Positions 53,496 to 62,720 of a DNA stretch of 64,000 bases are shown piece after piece (the stretch's first letter is position 1; the number at the start of each line of letters is the position of its first letter). The notes under the pieces are model-generated. The model saw only the letters and a list, made by a program, of their open reading frames with translations, had not been told where the DNA came from and made no database searches. The position numbers and the translations under genes were made by a program. Origin of the DNA: Rhizobium leguminosarum (lineage in GTDB: Bacteria > Pseudomonadota > Alphaproteobacteria > Rhizobiales > Rhizobiaceae); assembly GCF_001652265.1 (NCBI RefSeq), contig NZ_LWBS01000253.1:12362-76361 (forward strand), in the 5' to 3' direction.

Positions 53496-54728
53496 ATGGC
53501 AGGAAAAGGCAGCAATTCTGTCCAGCTTCGTCACTACAACGAGCGCGTTGTTCTCGACGCGGTGCGACGCTTCGGCCAAGCATCGAAGGCGGAGATCGCA
53601 CGGTTTGCGCACTTGACGCCGCCGGCTGTTGCCGCGATCGTCGAGGCCCTTGTTGCCGGCGGCTATCTGGCCGAAAACGGCAAGCGCTTCGGCGGCAAGG
53701 GCCAGCCGTCGGCAATGTACGGACTGGCCAGCAACGGTGCATACTCGATCGGCTTTCATATCGGCCGCAGAGCGATGGATGCCATCCTGATCGATTTTGC
53801 AGGACAAACCTGTGCGTTCGAGACCCACGACTACGATCATCCGGATCCAGACAGCATAAAGCGTCTAGGCGCCGGCGCCATCGGGCGATTCAGGTCACAG
53901 CTTGGCAGCGTTCATAGTTCGCGCCTGATCGGCATCGGGATTTCCGCGCCGTATTTCATCGGCGGATGGGACGAGGAACTTGGTTTTCCCGGTGATGTCC
54001 AATTGGCCTGGCGGTCGTTTGACCTGAAAGGCCATTTTGCCGACACCCAGAACCTTCCTGTTATGATCGAGAACGATGCGTCAGCGGCGGCCGTCGCGGA
54101 ACTGGTATACGGGTTGGGTAAGAAATTTTCTGATTTCCTGCATATTTCGCTCAGCACATTCGTCGGTGGAGGCCTTATCCTCGACGGCACGCTGCAGACC
54201 GGTCCGAACGGAAACACGGCCGCGTTCGGTCCTTTCCCGGTTACGCATTCGACCTTAAGCTCCGTTCCGAAGCCGAGAGGAAAATTCGAAGTCCTGCTTC
54301 ATCGCGCGTCCATCTACACACTCGTCCATCATCTCCGGATAAACGGGATAGACATAAAGCGCGTCCGGGATCTCGACCCGATGCCGCCAGCCGCGCGCAC
54401 GTTGGTTTCCGAGTGGCAGGACGACTGCGCGGATGCTCTTGCCCAGGCGATTATCGGCAGTATTGCTGTCGTCGATGTCGAAGCGGTCGTCATCGACGGG
54501 CTTCTTCCCGCTCCACTGCTCATGGAAACAGTTTCCCGCGTCCGACAATGTTTTTCCGAGATGGTTCCACCTGGATTGATCGCACCCGCCATAGCCGCCG
54601 GAGCTTTGGGAGCACGGGGGTCCGCACTTGGAGCAAGCATCCTTCCGCTCTATTTGATGTTCGGCCCGGATACAGGCGTGCTTATGAAAAAGGGCAACGA
54701 CAAGAAGCCGCTTTTGATCGGCTCATAA
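53496..54728 (+). CDS. ROK-family regulator lacking the zinc motif
   Basis: 410-residue ROK protein. The N-terminal HTH reads LDAVRRFGQASKAEIARFAH and LTPPAVAAIVEALVAGGYL. The kinase-like domain follows, with MIENDASAAAVAELVYG and FVGGGLILDGTLQTGPNGNT. The Cys zinc cluster and GEFGH histidine seen in most ROK members, including the one at 2815, are absent; the stretch reads AAFGPFPVTHSTLSS. Sugar sensing may therefore differ. It is divergent from the transporter operon, its likely target. GGTGGA precedes the ATG. Confidence 0.85.
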   Translation: MAGKGSNSVQLRHYNERVVLDAVRRFGQASKAEIARFAHLTPPAVAAIVEALVAGGYLAENGKRFGGKGQPSAMYGLASNGAYSIGFHIGRRAMDAILIDFAGQTCAFETHDYDHPDPDSIKRLGAGAIGRFRSQLGSVHSSRLIGIGISAPYFIGGWDEELGFPGDVQLAWRSFDLKGHFADTQNLPVMIENDASAAAVAELVYGLGKKFSDFLHISLSTFVGGGLILDGTLQTGPNGNTAAFGPFPVTHSTLSSVPKPRGKFEVLLHRASIYTLVHHLRINGIDIKRVRDLDPMPPAARTLVSEWQDDCADALAQAIIGSIAVVDVEAVVIDGLLPAPLLMETVSRVRQCFSEMVPPGLIAPAIAAGALGARGSALGASILPLYLMFGPDTGVLMKKGNDKKPLLIGS

Positions 54729-55039
54729 GATAGTTGATCGGACAGTGTCGCTGCGGCAGGCGGGGCGAAACAAGAAGACGTCATTAATTTCCATTTGACT
54801 TGAGAAGAAGCGGCACAGACCTTCGCCTTCAGCTACATCGCTTGACCGGAATCGAACCGCACGCTGGATCCCTTAGTGAAAATTCCGGCTCTTCACCTTC
54901 AACGTATCGATATGAAGATCTTGAACGAAAATATCCCTCGGCTTGACAGTCGGCGCTCGCCCCCGCGAATCCTGGCTGCCCGGCGCACCGTGAGCAAACT
55001 CGTCACCGCGACCTGTCGGCAGTTTTATCTCCCCGTCAA

Positions 55040-55327
55040 AACGTAGAAGATCGGAGAGCGTCGACTGTGTTCCTTCGATCTGTGAAGAAAGAACAGCCTC
55101 CTTCCTGACGTACATGTAAAGAAAGAGCTCCTGACGAGGGAGAAGCATCGTGATACCATCTAGCCGTCCGAGAGCTCGCTCTGCCAAGCTGAGACGCTCC
55201 AGAAGTGAAAGCACATCAATGGCAGGCATGGCGGCAATGGCGGAGGTACGAATGCCCGCACGGTTTCGCCAGCAACGGCTGTTTCGACAAAGCGGCCGAA
55301 TCGCTGATTTAGTTCGGAATCAGACAT
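55040..55327 (-). pseudogene. Fic/DOC-family protein, N-terminal fragment
   Basis: The first frame from ATG 55327 reads MSDSELNQRFGRFVETAVAG and ETVRAFVPPPLPP. A frameshift near 55235 leads to ALGRLDGITMLL, then LFLYMYVRKEAVLSSQIEGT and QSTLSDLL. This is the Fic N-terminal domain with its SxxxE-like inhibitory helix (SSQIEGTQ). The catalytic HPFxxGNGR domain is missing. Dead AMP-transferase gene. Confidence 0.72.
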
Positions 55328-55351
55328 GGGCTGATTATGATTTTCAGCTGC

Positions 55352-55415
55352 TATTTAAGCAAGCGGGCCTTCGCTTAAATAACGAGTATGTAAGGTAAGC
55401 GCTCTTAAATAAGCG
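55352..55415. promoter_or_regulatory. Repeated TTAAATA elements upstream of the fic fragment
   Basis: TATTTAAGC (55352) and GCTTAAATA (55373) form a perfect inverted repeat. A further CTTAAATAAGCG follows at 55404, 30 bases from the matching TTAAATAA at 55375. They sit 25-88 bases upstream of the fic start and look like a multi-site operator. Confidence 0.5.
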
Positions 55416-55665
55416 TACGCCCCAGTCGAGCGCCTTGAAAGAATGCGAGACCCGCAGACCTGATCATCGGTGCGGCGTAACACCGATTTATGGAACCTGA
55501 CGCGAGCCAAGCTTGCGCATATCTGACCTCAAGATTGCCGTCGACCATGCAGGTCCTGCCCACATATTCCTTGCGCGTGCAAAGCAATCATCGACGCGGG
55601 CACCACAATAGGGTCAAGGCAAAAAATGTGGTAAGCGCCAGCCAAACAACAATAGCAGGAGTGGA

Positions 55666-55830
55666 ATGGTGAGCGAACCGACCGTAGCCGATGCAACAAA
55701 CCGCATTTATGAATCGCTCCAGGCGGACAATGCCGACATCGACGTGCATATCGCGACTCTCAAGGCAGCATTGACGCGAGCGCGTTTGAAAGAGGCCGTA
55801 TTCGACCCGGGCCAGGCTCGTGCAGAATAA
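55666..55830 (+). CDS. Hypothetical 54-residue protein, possibly frameshifted
   Basis: ATG 55666 follows AGGAG by four bases. The product starts MVSEPTVADATNRIYESLQA and continues IDVHIATLKAALTRARLKEA, an amphipathic helical protein, ending QARAE. Directly after the stop another frame reads VQNNRCGRKPMQAYFRQRGV to about 55895, which looks like the natural continuation. A single frameshift may have shortened it. Family not known by name. Confidence 0.5.
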   Translation: MVSEPTVADATNRIYESLQADNADIDVHIATLKAALTRARLKEAVFDPGQARAE

Positions 55831-56292
55831 CCGTTGTGGCAGGAAGCCAATGCAGGCCTACTTTCGGCAGCGCGGCGTGAGGTGAAATACTCGGCTTCGT
55901 GAAGCCATTCTATGACGTCACACGGCCGCAGTACGACGGCTGACCTGATCATCCTCAACGAGGCCTGACACTAAGCTTTGGCCTTCGGAAGTCCCGCGCC
56001 CGTACCGGGGCGCGACGCTGCCGGAGTAACTTGGCGGATTTCAACCCTAAGCAGTCAGTATTCCAGACCGCATTCTCCGAAAATTCATGAAATGAAATTT
56101 ACAGGCAATCCCCCGCCAAGACTTTCGCCGTCTCGGATGCAGGCGTACAATATGCAGACCAAAAAGCACTGACGTTAGCTATCGTCGAGAAGGAACAAAC
56201 CTGCCCCGGTCGTCGGTTGATGAGCATCGACTGCCCCGTCAATGGAAACCCTGCGGTCTAGTCGTTGGTGTTGCTTTTGCAAACAACTTTAG
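55831..56292. other. Intergenic stretch
   Basis: Its first 65 bases contain the apparent out-of-frame tail of the preceding small gene. The rest holds no gene, terminator or repeat I can support. A short AT-rich part near 56085-56105 precedes the cyclase gene. Confidence 0.4.
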
Positions 56293-57273
56293 ATGGGTGT
56301 GTCGGATCGGAACGTTCGGATGGAAGCGCCACCGCTTGAAAGAAAGCTTGCAGCCATTCTCGCCGCCGATGTTGAGGGCTATTCCCGACTGATGAATCTT
56401 GACGAAGAGCAGACGCTGGCGACCTTGACGTCGCATCGTACGATCGTCGATGGTCTCATTGAGAAAGCGCACGGACAGATATTCGGCACCGCAGGCGACA
56501 GCGTGCTGGCTGAGTTCCCGTCCATCGTCCATGCCTTCAATTCGGCCGTGGCGATCCAGCAAGCGATGTGGCGCGCCAACCACGAGCTTCCCGAAGACCT
56601 CCGGATGAATTTTCGTATCGGAATCAATGTGGGCGATGTGTTGGTCAAGAACGGGGACATCTTCGGCGATGGCGTCAATATCGCCGCCCGGTTGGAAGGG
56701 CTTGCCGATGTCGGAGGCATCTGCGTGACGAGAGGGGTCAGAGATCACCTGCGCGATCGGGTCGATGCGACCTTCGAGGACCTGGGAGAGCATAGCATCA
56801 AGAATATAGCCCGCCCGCTCCGTGTATTTCGCGTCATATTCGATCCGGAGGCCGAACCGGTACTGGATATGGAATTGCCGCCGGTCGGAATGCCCGAGAC
56901 GTCCTCTTCAGTGGAGCAGTCGGCGGCACACGACCCCGATTGCGACGACGAGGGCCGCCGCGTCGAAGTTGCATTCTGGGAATCGGTACAGCAAAGTGAC
57001 GACCCGACTGAATACGCTCTCTACTTGGAGCGCTTTCCGAATGGGCAATTTGCCGAATTGGCCGTGGCCCGTCTTGAAAATGGCGGACCTGGCGACCACG
57101 ATCCCGGCGTGGAAGTCGCCTTCTGGGAGACGGTGCGCGATACAGGCAATCCGGAAATGATCGAAGCCTATGTGGCCAAATATCCGCAGGGGCAGTTCAA
57201 CGACCTCGCCAACATCATGCTGGGCGAGCTTCGTGTAAAATTGACCCACGAGAGCGCATCTTCGATCAATTAA
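56293..57273 (+). CDS. Class III adenylate/guanylate cyclase with C-terminal repeats
   Basis: 326-residue cytoplasmic protein. The cyclase homology domain (about residues 15-180) has ERKLAAILAADVEGYSRLM with a metal Asp, GTAGDSVLAEF with the second, and FGDGVNIAARLEGL for base recognition. The C-terminal 100 residues hold two copies of a roughly 35-residue unit (VAFWESVQQSDDPTEYALYL and VAFWETVRDTGNPEMIEAYV, each followed by FPNGQFAEL or YPQGQFNDL). These resemble repeats in other rhizobial cyclases. No membrane segment. It makes cAMP or cGMP; the repeats may sense or bind a partner. Confidence 0.85.
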   Translation: MGVSDRNVRMEAPPLERKLAAILAADVEGYSRLMNLDEEQTLATLTSHRTIVDGLIEKAHGQIFGTAGDSVLAEFPSIVHAFNSAVAIQQAMWRANHELPEDLRMNFRIGINVGDVLVKNGDIFGDGVNIAARLEGLADVGGICVTRGVRDHLRDRVDATFEDLGEHSIKNIARPLRVFRVIFDPEAEPVLDMELPPVGMPETSSSVEQSAAHDPDCDDEGRRVEVAFWESVQQSDDPTEYALYLERFPNGQFAELAVARLENGGPGDHDPGVEVAFWETVRDTGNPEMIEAYVAKYPQGQFNDLANIMLGELRVKLTHESASSIN

Positions 57274-57399
57274 ACCACGGCGTTTGAGATATCCGTGATA
57301 GGATTGCCGTGGATCAGTTTTTCTTCCCACATCGAATTAATCCACGTCCATGCGGGAAATGGCTTTCGCATCGCGAGCCTCTGGCCGAAAGGACACTCA

Positions 57400-58455
57400 A
57401 TGACAGCCGTCATTCCTCTCCATCCTGAAGCCTCGCTCAGTCTTGCCCTCGCGGTCATTGCATCCTCCAGTGCGCCGATCGTGTTACTCGACGGCAATCT
57501 CTGTGTGATCGCGGCCAGCGCGTCGTTCTACGACGCATTTCTGATCGACTCGGAAACGGCTGCGGCTAAAAAGTTCTCGCAACTCGGCGAGGGCGAATGG
57601 CACGTCGCGCAGCTATCGGTTTTGCTTGAGGCAACCGCAGCCGGTATGGCGGACGTCCGTGGCTATGAAATGGATTTGAAACGCCCCGGCCAGGACACCC
57701 GACGCCTGGTTCTTTCCGCGCAGAAGCTTGACTATGCGGATACATCCAAGGTCCGACTGCTTTTGACTGTGGCCGACGTAACGGATGCGCGGATAGCCGA
57801 GAAAGTGAAGGACGACCTGTTGCGAGACAAGGCGATCCTCCTGCAGGAGGTCCAGCATCGCGTGGCCAACAGCCTGCAGATCATCGCGAGTATCCTTTTG
57901 CAAAGTGCCCGAAAGGTTCAATCTGAAGAGACCCGCACGCATTTGAAATCCGCGCACAGCCGGGTGATGTCGATTGCCGCCGTTCAGCAACAGCTTGCAG
58001 CGTCCAGTGTCGGGGAGGTCGGGCTACGCAGCTATTTTGAACAGCTCTGCAGGAGCCTCGGGGCGTCCATGATACATGATCCGGAACAGCTTTCGATCGA
58101 CGTCCGTGTGGATAAAACCGTCACCGAAGCAAACATCTCTGTAAGCCTTGGTCTCGTCGTTACCGAACTTGTGATCAATGCGCTCAAGCACGCGTTCCCC
58201 AAACAGCGCAAGGGGAAAATCAGTGTCGACTATCACACCAAAGGAAAAGACTGGACCCTTCAGGTGAGCGATGACGGCATAGGGATGCCGGCGAACCCAG
58301 ATGACGCGAAACCCGGCCTGGGCACGGGCATAGTCGAGGCGCTCAGCAAACAGTTGGAAGCCGAGATCACCGTGGTAGACGCGATGCCCGGAACCACGAT
58401 TTCAATTACGCGCCGAGACGATGCCGTCATTGTTGACACGCCAGAAGCTGCGTGA
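57400..58455 (+). CDS. Sensor histidine kinase, HisKA_2 type
   Basis: 351-residue soluble kinase. The N-terminal half (to about residue 135) is a PAS-like sensor. The phosphoacceptor block is LLQEVQHRVANSLQIIASIL. The ATP domain follows with LVVTELVINALKHAFP (N box), SDDGIGMP (G1) and GLGTGIVEALSKQL. AAAGGA lies before the ATG at 57400. There is no response regulator or membrane helix nearby, so it is an orphan cytoplasmic sensor of the type common in alphaproteobacteria. Confidence 0.87.
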   Translation: MTAVIPLHPEASLSLALAVIASSSAPIVLLDGNLCVIAASASFYDAFLIDSETAAAKKFSQLGEGEWHVAQLSVLLEATAAGMADVRGYEMDLKRPGQDTRRLVLSAQKLDYADTSKVRLLLTVADVTDARIAEKVKDDLLRDKAILLQEVQHRVANSLQIIASILLQSARKVQSEETRTHLKSAHSRVMSIAAVQQQLAASSVGEVGLRSYFEQLCRSLGASMIHDPEQLSIDVRVDKTVTEANISVSLGLVVTELVINALKHAFPKQRKGKISVDYHTKGKDWTLQVSDDGIGMPANPDDAKPGLGTGIVEALSKQLEAEITVVDAMPGTTISITRRDDAVIVDTPEAA

Positions 58456-58675
58456 CCTTCGACAACAGCCGCCGCTAGTTACCCGGTATGATTTGAACAT
58501 GCGCATGAGGATCAATTACCCCTCTTGGGAGTTGTAAGTGTTCCAACCGCCAAGGCAGGCGAGAATTTCCGGAAACTTGATGTCGATAGACCGAAAAAGC
58601 GGCCTGAGACCAACAAAAGAATGAACGCTTGAGGCTGTGAAGGAGAGCGGTTGGAGCGCCTTCAACTTCGCTGGT

Positions 58676-58927
58676 CAAGGAAGATCGCTGTTAGGGGAAC
58701 AGTGTTGGGCTTCTTCTTCATCAGATTGTCGAGAAGTAAGTTCAGCGGCACATCGTCGGCTTTGGTCCTGTCTGAAGGCAGCTTGCATCCCGATATCCAT
58801 GTCTGCATCAGGAAGGCGATGAAGATGGCGACAACGGCTGGCACCCAGCCGCCTTGGGCAAATTTCGCGAAATCGGCAGCAAAGAACCCGGCATCGATGA
58901 TGAGCAGCGGGATGACAACTGCGAGCT
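58676..58927 (-). pseudogene. Kup-type potassium transporter internal fragment
   Basis: The minus strand reads AVVIPLLIIDAGFFAADFAK, then GGWVPAVVAIFIAFLMQTW, then VPLNLLLDNLMKKKPNTVPL and TAIFL. This corresponds to the last membrane helices and start of the cytoplasmic tail of Kup. A stop precedes it and both ends of the gene are missing. A relic of a potassium uptake gene. Confidence 0.65.
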
Positions 58928-59106
58928 AGGTAGCAGTGACCCAAATCGGTCTGAGGGAGACGCTTTTAATCGCGAGCGGCTACGACGAAGATCGGGTGAA
59001 TCTTTTCTGTTCTAAATTTAATAGAAACGGTCGTTGCACGATTGCATCCGGAGAGCCAAGAAACCGCAATGAGGACGGTGCCTGCGTTCAACGAAGGTGT
59101 TCCCGG

Positions 59107-59418
59107 ATGCCCTGCGTGACGGTGATCGCAAGGAAGGTTTCGTCGGATGCCTATCTCGTCGCCTCGGATCTCGAATGGGTCATCGTCCGTCTTGGCACAC
59201 TCTCGGATGCTCCTGGCACGGGAGAGGTCAAGCTCGACGTCGCTATCTCGTACGGCGATATCCCCAGGGAAGACGTTGCCACGTGTCTGACACGAATCAT
59301 CGGCGAACCGAACGTGCGCAACGTCGTTTTGGAATTGACGGCAGGTTCCGAGCCGATCAATCAAGCTCTATCGCGGCTTGTCGCGCGCGCCGAACTCCTG
59401 ACCGGTCGTATCATTTGA
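59107..59418 (+). pseudogene. NAD(P)-binding atypical SDR, C-terminal fragment
   Basis: The frame reads ARKVSSDAYLVASDLEWVIV, RLGTLSDAPGTGEVKLDVAI, SYGDIPREDVATCLTRII and LELTAGSEPINQAL, the C-terminal half of an NmrA/SDR_a5-type protein. The nucleotide-binding half is absent. The frame is open upstream to 58936, but that part has no homology. Probably not functional. Confidence 0.6.
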
Positions 59419-59703
59419 CTTGAACGCATCTATGCCGGTCGCGATTTCGCCTGGACCGAGTCATCACCAGGCTGGGGATCGCCAAGTCTGTTTGTGAACG
59501 GTTCGATTACTCGCGCGCTTCGAGCAGGCAGTCAACGAGCGCGTTGACGGCTGCATCGGCCGTTGTGCTCAACATGCCGATCTCGCGGTCAATCGGTATT
59601 CTCCCAGGGGAATCGTGCGCACGCCTGACGGTAAAGGCCCGGTAGAGCGAAACCGTGCTGTTGCCGAATCGCAGTCCGAGGCGGTTGCGATTTCCGCAAA
59701 ACC

Positions 59704-59892
59704 TTAGATCGCTCTCTGCATGAGGTACGGAGATTTTTCGACGGGAACCCGCGCGAGGATTTTCATCATGAGTGTGGGAACGACGTCAGGAACAGACCTA
59801 ACTCGTCCATCTTTGTAGAGCACCCGCAAAAGGCACGTCTCGCCGTCGTATTCAAGTTCGGCGATCGTCTTCGAATGGACCAGAAATTGCAT
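59704..59892 (-). CDS. KTSC-domain-like small protein
   Basis: 62-residue protein MQFLVHSKTIAELEYDGETC, then LLRVLYKDGRVRSVPDVVPT and EKSPYLMQRAI. It has the beta-rich KTSC layout (S-x-I-x2-L-x-Y-D, then a tail). The ATG at 59892 follows GGGAGG at good spacing; the frame continues upstream without homology. Function of this domain is unknown. The 285-base stretch to its left (59419-59703) shows only a startless minus-strand frame. Confidence 0.6.
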   Translation of the reverse strand: MQFLVHSKTIAELEYDGETCLLRVLYKDGRVRSVPDVVPTLMMKILARVPVEKSPYLMQRAI

Positions 59893-60486
59893 CTTAAGCC
59901 GCCTCCCAACCCGCAGCATGACTAAGATGAAAGCAACCGAACGCCGCCCGTCCTGAAGGGACAATGCTTGATCGGCACGAGAACGCTTTGCCACTCCTAC
60001 GGCCGGCGCTGTCCGAAAAACGATCCAAAAGACAATGCACCTTGCCAAATCGTCCTGACGAAATGTGAAATCTAGTAGAATCCACCACTGGAATCACGTG
60101 AAATCAGCGTGACACACGTTGCACGACTATCCGGCCTGCGGCCCACCACAAAAAGGTGTGAGTAACTCGTGCTGCAACGGCGACATCCGGACTATGAGTT
60201 GTTTTCCGAAGACTACCGAATGGATACCAGCCGGTTTCAAGCCCTTAAGAAGGTCGCTTGCCGCGCTACTTGAACGGCGGCGACGACAACCTAGATGGAG
60301 GTTAACCCGCTGGTCCGGGCCCCTCTGGCGTGAGCTTCGGGAATTTGGCGATCTCCTGAAAAAGCTGGATGTCGTTGAGACGTGCAATCCCGGTACAAGG
60401 CAATGAACGCCGGAAGCGGCCCGCTTAGGGCCACATGGATCTACGTCAGAAGCAACGATATAAACCGGGCACGAACTCGCTCGATC
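59893..60486. other. Intergenic stretch
   Basis: No gene with a ribosome site and recognisable product is seen. A frame at about 60197-60406 begins MSCFPKTTEWIPAG but is Arg/Trp-rich and not convincing. No terminator is apparent. Confidence 0.4.
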
Positions 60487-60981
60487 TCAGTCCCCGTAGT
60501 GGTAGACCGGATCGCGTGTGAGTTCGCCATTTTCGATATGGCCGTACAACTGCTTGCCTAGGATCCAGAATGCAATCCTCTCGGTCTTCATGCAAAAGAC
60601 GTAATCGCCATCGACCCGAAATGCGGCGTCCGACGAAGCGAGAGGAAACAGGAAGTTTTCGGCCTCGTAGAAAACCGCCCTGTCAGATGCGCAGTCGTAT
60701 AGGTACCTCTCCGTAGCAGCAGCCAAGCGGACCTCCTGGTGATTTTCCAAAAGACATGTAGACGCGAGCTCGAGCACTTCGACGTAAGGAGGTCCCGGCC
60801 GTCTCGAGCGACTCAAACTGCAGCGCCAACCGCATTGGAGCCTCTTATTTGGACTTTGCAAGCCCGACACGCAGCATGCAGTGGACAATAGGAGAAACCG
60901 GATGTCGAAAACATCCTCTATCTCCAAGCCGCCTGGGTTCGGCCGATCGAAATCGGACTGTCGCACGCTTCCCCTTTTCAA
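60487..60981 (-). CDS. Hypothetical protein, start uncertain
   Basis: The last 98 residues (YVEVLELASTCLLENHQEVR, then FYEAENFLFPLASSDAAFRV and YVFCMKTERIAFWILGKQLY) look like a real folded domain. The N-terminal part of the frame is Ser/Arg-rich and doubtful, so the true start is probably near 60780. No family recognised. Confidence 0.35.
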   Translation of the reverse strand: MKRGSVRQSDFDRPNPGGLEIEDVFDIRFLLLSTACCVSGLQSPNKRLQCGWRCSLSRSRRPGPPYVEVLELASTCLLENHQEVRLAAATERYLYDCASDRAVFYEAENFLFPLASSDAAFRVDGDYVFCMKTERIAFWILGKQLYGHIENGELTRDPVYHYGD

Positions 60982-61103
60982 GGTCGCTCGATAGTTGTTT
61001 TTTGATAACGATGGCGAGAAATGATTGAAGAATACTATGCCGGCATGTTAGCCATATTCCAAATCTTAGGCGGAACGAGGCTTCTAAATGGCGGGCGGCG
61101 TCT

Positions 61104-62720
61104 ATGCATGGTCAAGCTGACGAACTTGTTTCCTTCTACGGACATGACCTGAAGCTGGTCGAATGCTCGGCGAAGGTGGCCGCGGCCTACCACATCGTTG
61201 GCGACGCCAGCCGAACTCTTTGGGAAGTCTATCCGGACCTTCAGGAACCGATCGGCAGATCCCACGTCAAAACCGTTCTCGCCAGCGGCCTTCCACGCAC
61301 GATCGCAATCGAACCCGAAGGTCGGAGTCTTCTGCTTTTCCGTGGCGAACTGGGGCTAGGCGTCATTGAAAAGCGAATTGGGAACGCCCTCTCGAAGGCG
61401 TCCGGTGAAGATCCAGACAGAGCTCTGCTTCTGCACCAGGCCAGGCACGACGCTTTGACCGGACTGGCCAACCGTCGCCAGTTCAGCAACGACCTTGAGA
61501 CGAACTTCCCTGGAACCCGTGCACACAAGCTTGCGCTGATGCAGATCGATCTTGATGACTTCAAGCCGGTCAACGACACGCTGGGTCACGGCGCGGGCGA
61601 CGTCGTCCTCAAGATGACCGCGGAACGCATCCAAGCCCTGCTTCGCGACGGCGAGACCGCCTATAGGCTCGCGGGCGATGAATTTGCCGTCATTCAACGG
61701 GCCGACGACCAGCCCGCCGAGGCGGAACGTCTGGCCGAATCCTTGGTCCGTGCCTTCAAAGAGCCGTTTACGATCGAAGGGATCGGCGTATTCGTCGGCG
61801 CGAGCGTCGGCATCGCCATCGCGCCGGATGATGGCGGCGACGGCGAACAATTGATGAAGGCGGCCGACATAGCGCTCTATGCAGCCAAGAATGACGGACG
61901 CGGCCGGGCGAGGATGTTCAACCGCTCGATGATGATCATGCTGGAGCAGCGTGAGATGCTGCGGCGCAGCCTGCGGGTCGCCCTTCGGGAACAACAGTTC
62001 TTCATCGAGTATCAACCGATCGTCGAGGTAGCGGCAGGGGTTGTCGGATTCGAGGCGCTGCTGCGTTGGCGTCATCCTTATGCGGGCGTCATTCCGCCGA
62101 GTCTTTTCATTCCCATGGCCGAAAATGACGGCTTGATGGCGGAAATTGGCTCATGGGTTCTCGAGCAGGCCTGTCGTGAGGCGTCGACGTGGCCGTCGCA
62201 CTTCATCGTAGCTGTCAACCTTTCCCCGGCGGAGTTCCTCCAAGGCGGCTTCACCGATCGTATATCCACCATCCTGGACGAGGTCGGTTTTCCGGCCGAT
62301 AGGCTGGAGCTGGAGATAACAGAAACCGTATTGCTTGAGCGAACGACCGAAAATCTCGACATGCTCCACACGCTCGAAGTGCTGGGCGCCCGGATCGGGC
62401 TGGATGACTTTGGCACCCGTTATTCGTCGTTGAGCTACTTGCAGAACTTCCCGTTCGACACGATCAAGATCGACCAGCACTTCATCAGGGATATCGAGTC
62501 CAATCCGAAAGGCCAGACGATCGTACGCTTCATCATCGGCCTCGCACACGGACTGGGGATGCAGGTCACGGCGGAAGGCGTCGAAACCGCCGGTCAGGCT
62601 GCCTGGCTCGGCAAGAGAAAATGCGACCGGCTACAGGGAAATTTCCTGGGCGCCCCGATGTCTGCAAAAGCAACGCACGATTTTCTACGGCGAAAGTCGT
62701 TCGCAATGCACCGGGCGTAG
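61104..62720 (+). CDS. GGDEF-EAL cyclic-di-GMP protein
   Basis: 538-residue cytoplasmic protein. A short PAS-like N-terminus (to about residue 110) is followed by a diguanylate cyclase domain with HDALTGLANRRQF and RLAGDEFAVI, an AGDEF variant that can still be active. The EAL phosphodiesterase domain follows with FEALLRW, NLSPAEF, EITETVLL, DDFGTRYSSLSYLQ and EGVET. In loop 6 the usual DDFGTGYSS reads DDFGTRYSS. Metal-binding residues appear kept, so it could make or degrade c-di-GMP. No membrane segment. Confidence 0.88.
   Translation: MHGQADELVSFYGHDLKLVECSAKVAAAYHIVGDASRTLWEVYPDLQEPIGRSHVKTVLASGLPRTIAIEPEGRSLLLFRGELGLGVIEKRIGNALSKASGEDPDRALLLHQARHDALTGLANRRQFSNDLETNFPGTRAHKLALMQIDLDDFKPVNDTLGHGAGDVVLKMTAERIQALLRDGETAYRLAGDEFAVIQRADDQPAEAERLAESLVRAFKEPFTIEGIGVFVGASVGIAIAPDDGGDGEQLMKAADIALYAAKNDGRGRARMFNRSMMIMLEQREMLRRSLRVALREQQFFIEYQPIVEVAAGVVGFEALLRWRHPYAGVIPPSLFIPMAENDGLMAEIGSWVLEQACREASTWPSHFIVAVNLSPAEFLQGGFTDRISTILDEVGFPADRLELEITETVLLERTTENLDMLHTLEVLGARIGLDDFGTRYSSLSYLQNFPFDTIKIDQHFIRDIESNPKGQTIVRFIIGLAHGLGMQVTAEGVETAGQAAWLGKRKCDRLQGNFLGAPMSAKATHDFLRRKSFAMHRA

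Noticed and set aside
55405..55587. 60-codon minus-strand ORF upstream of the fic relic
   Set aside because: Looks protein-like in part, but it has no ribosome site, covers the operator elements, and matches no family I know.
59419..59703. Minus-strand open frame ending VNALVDCLLEARE
   Set aside because: Composition is plausible, but there is no usable start codon with a ribosome site, so it cannot be called a gene.
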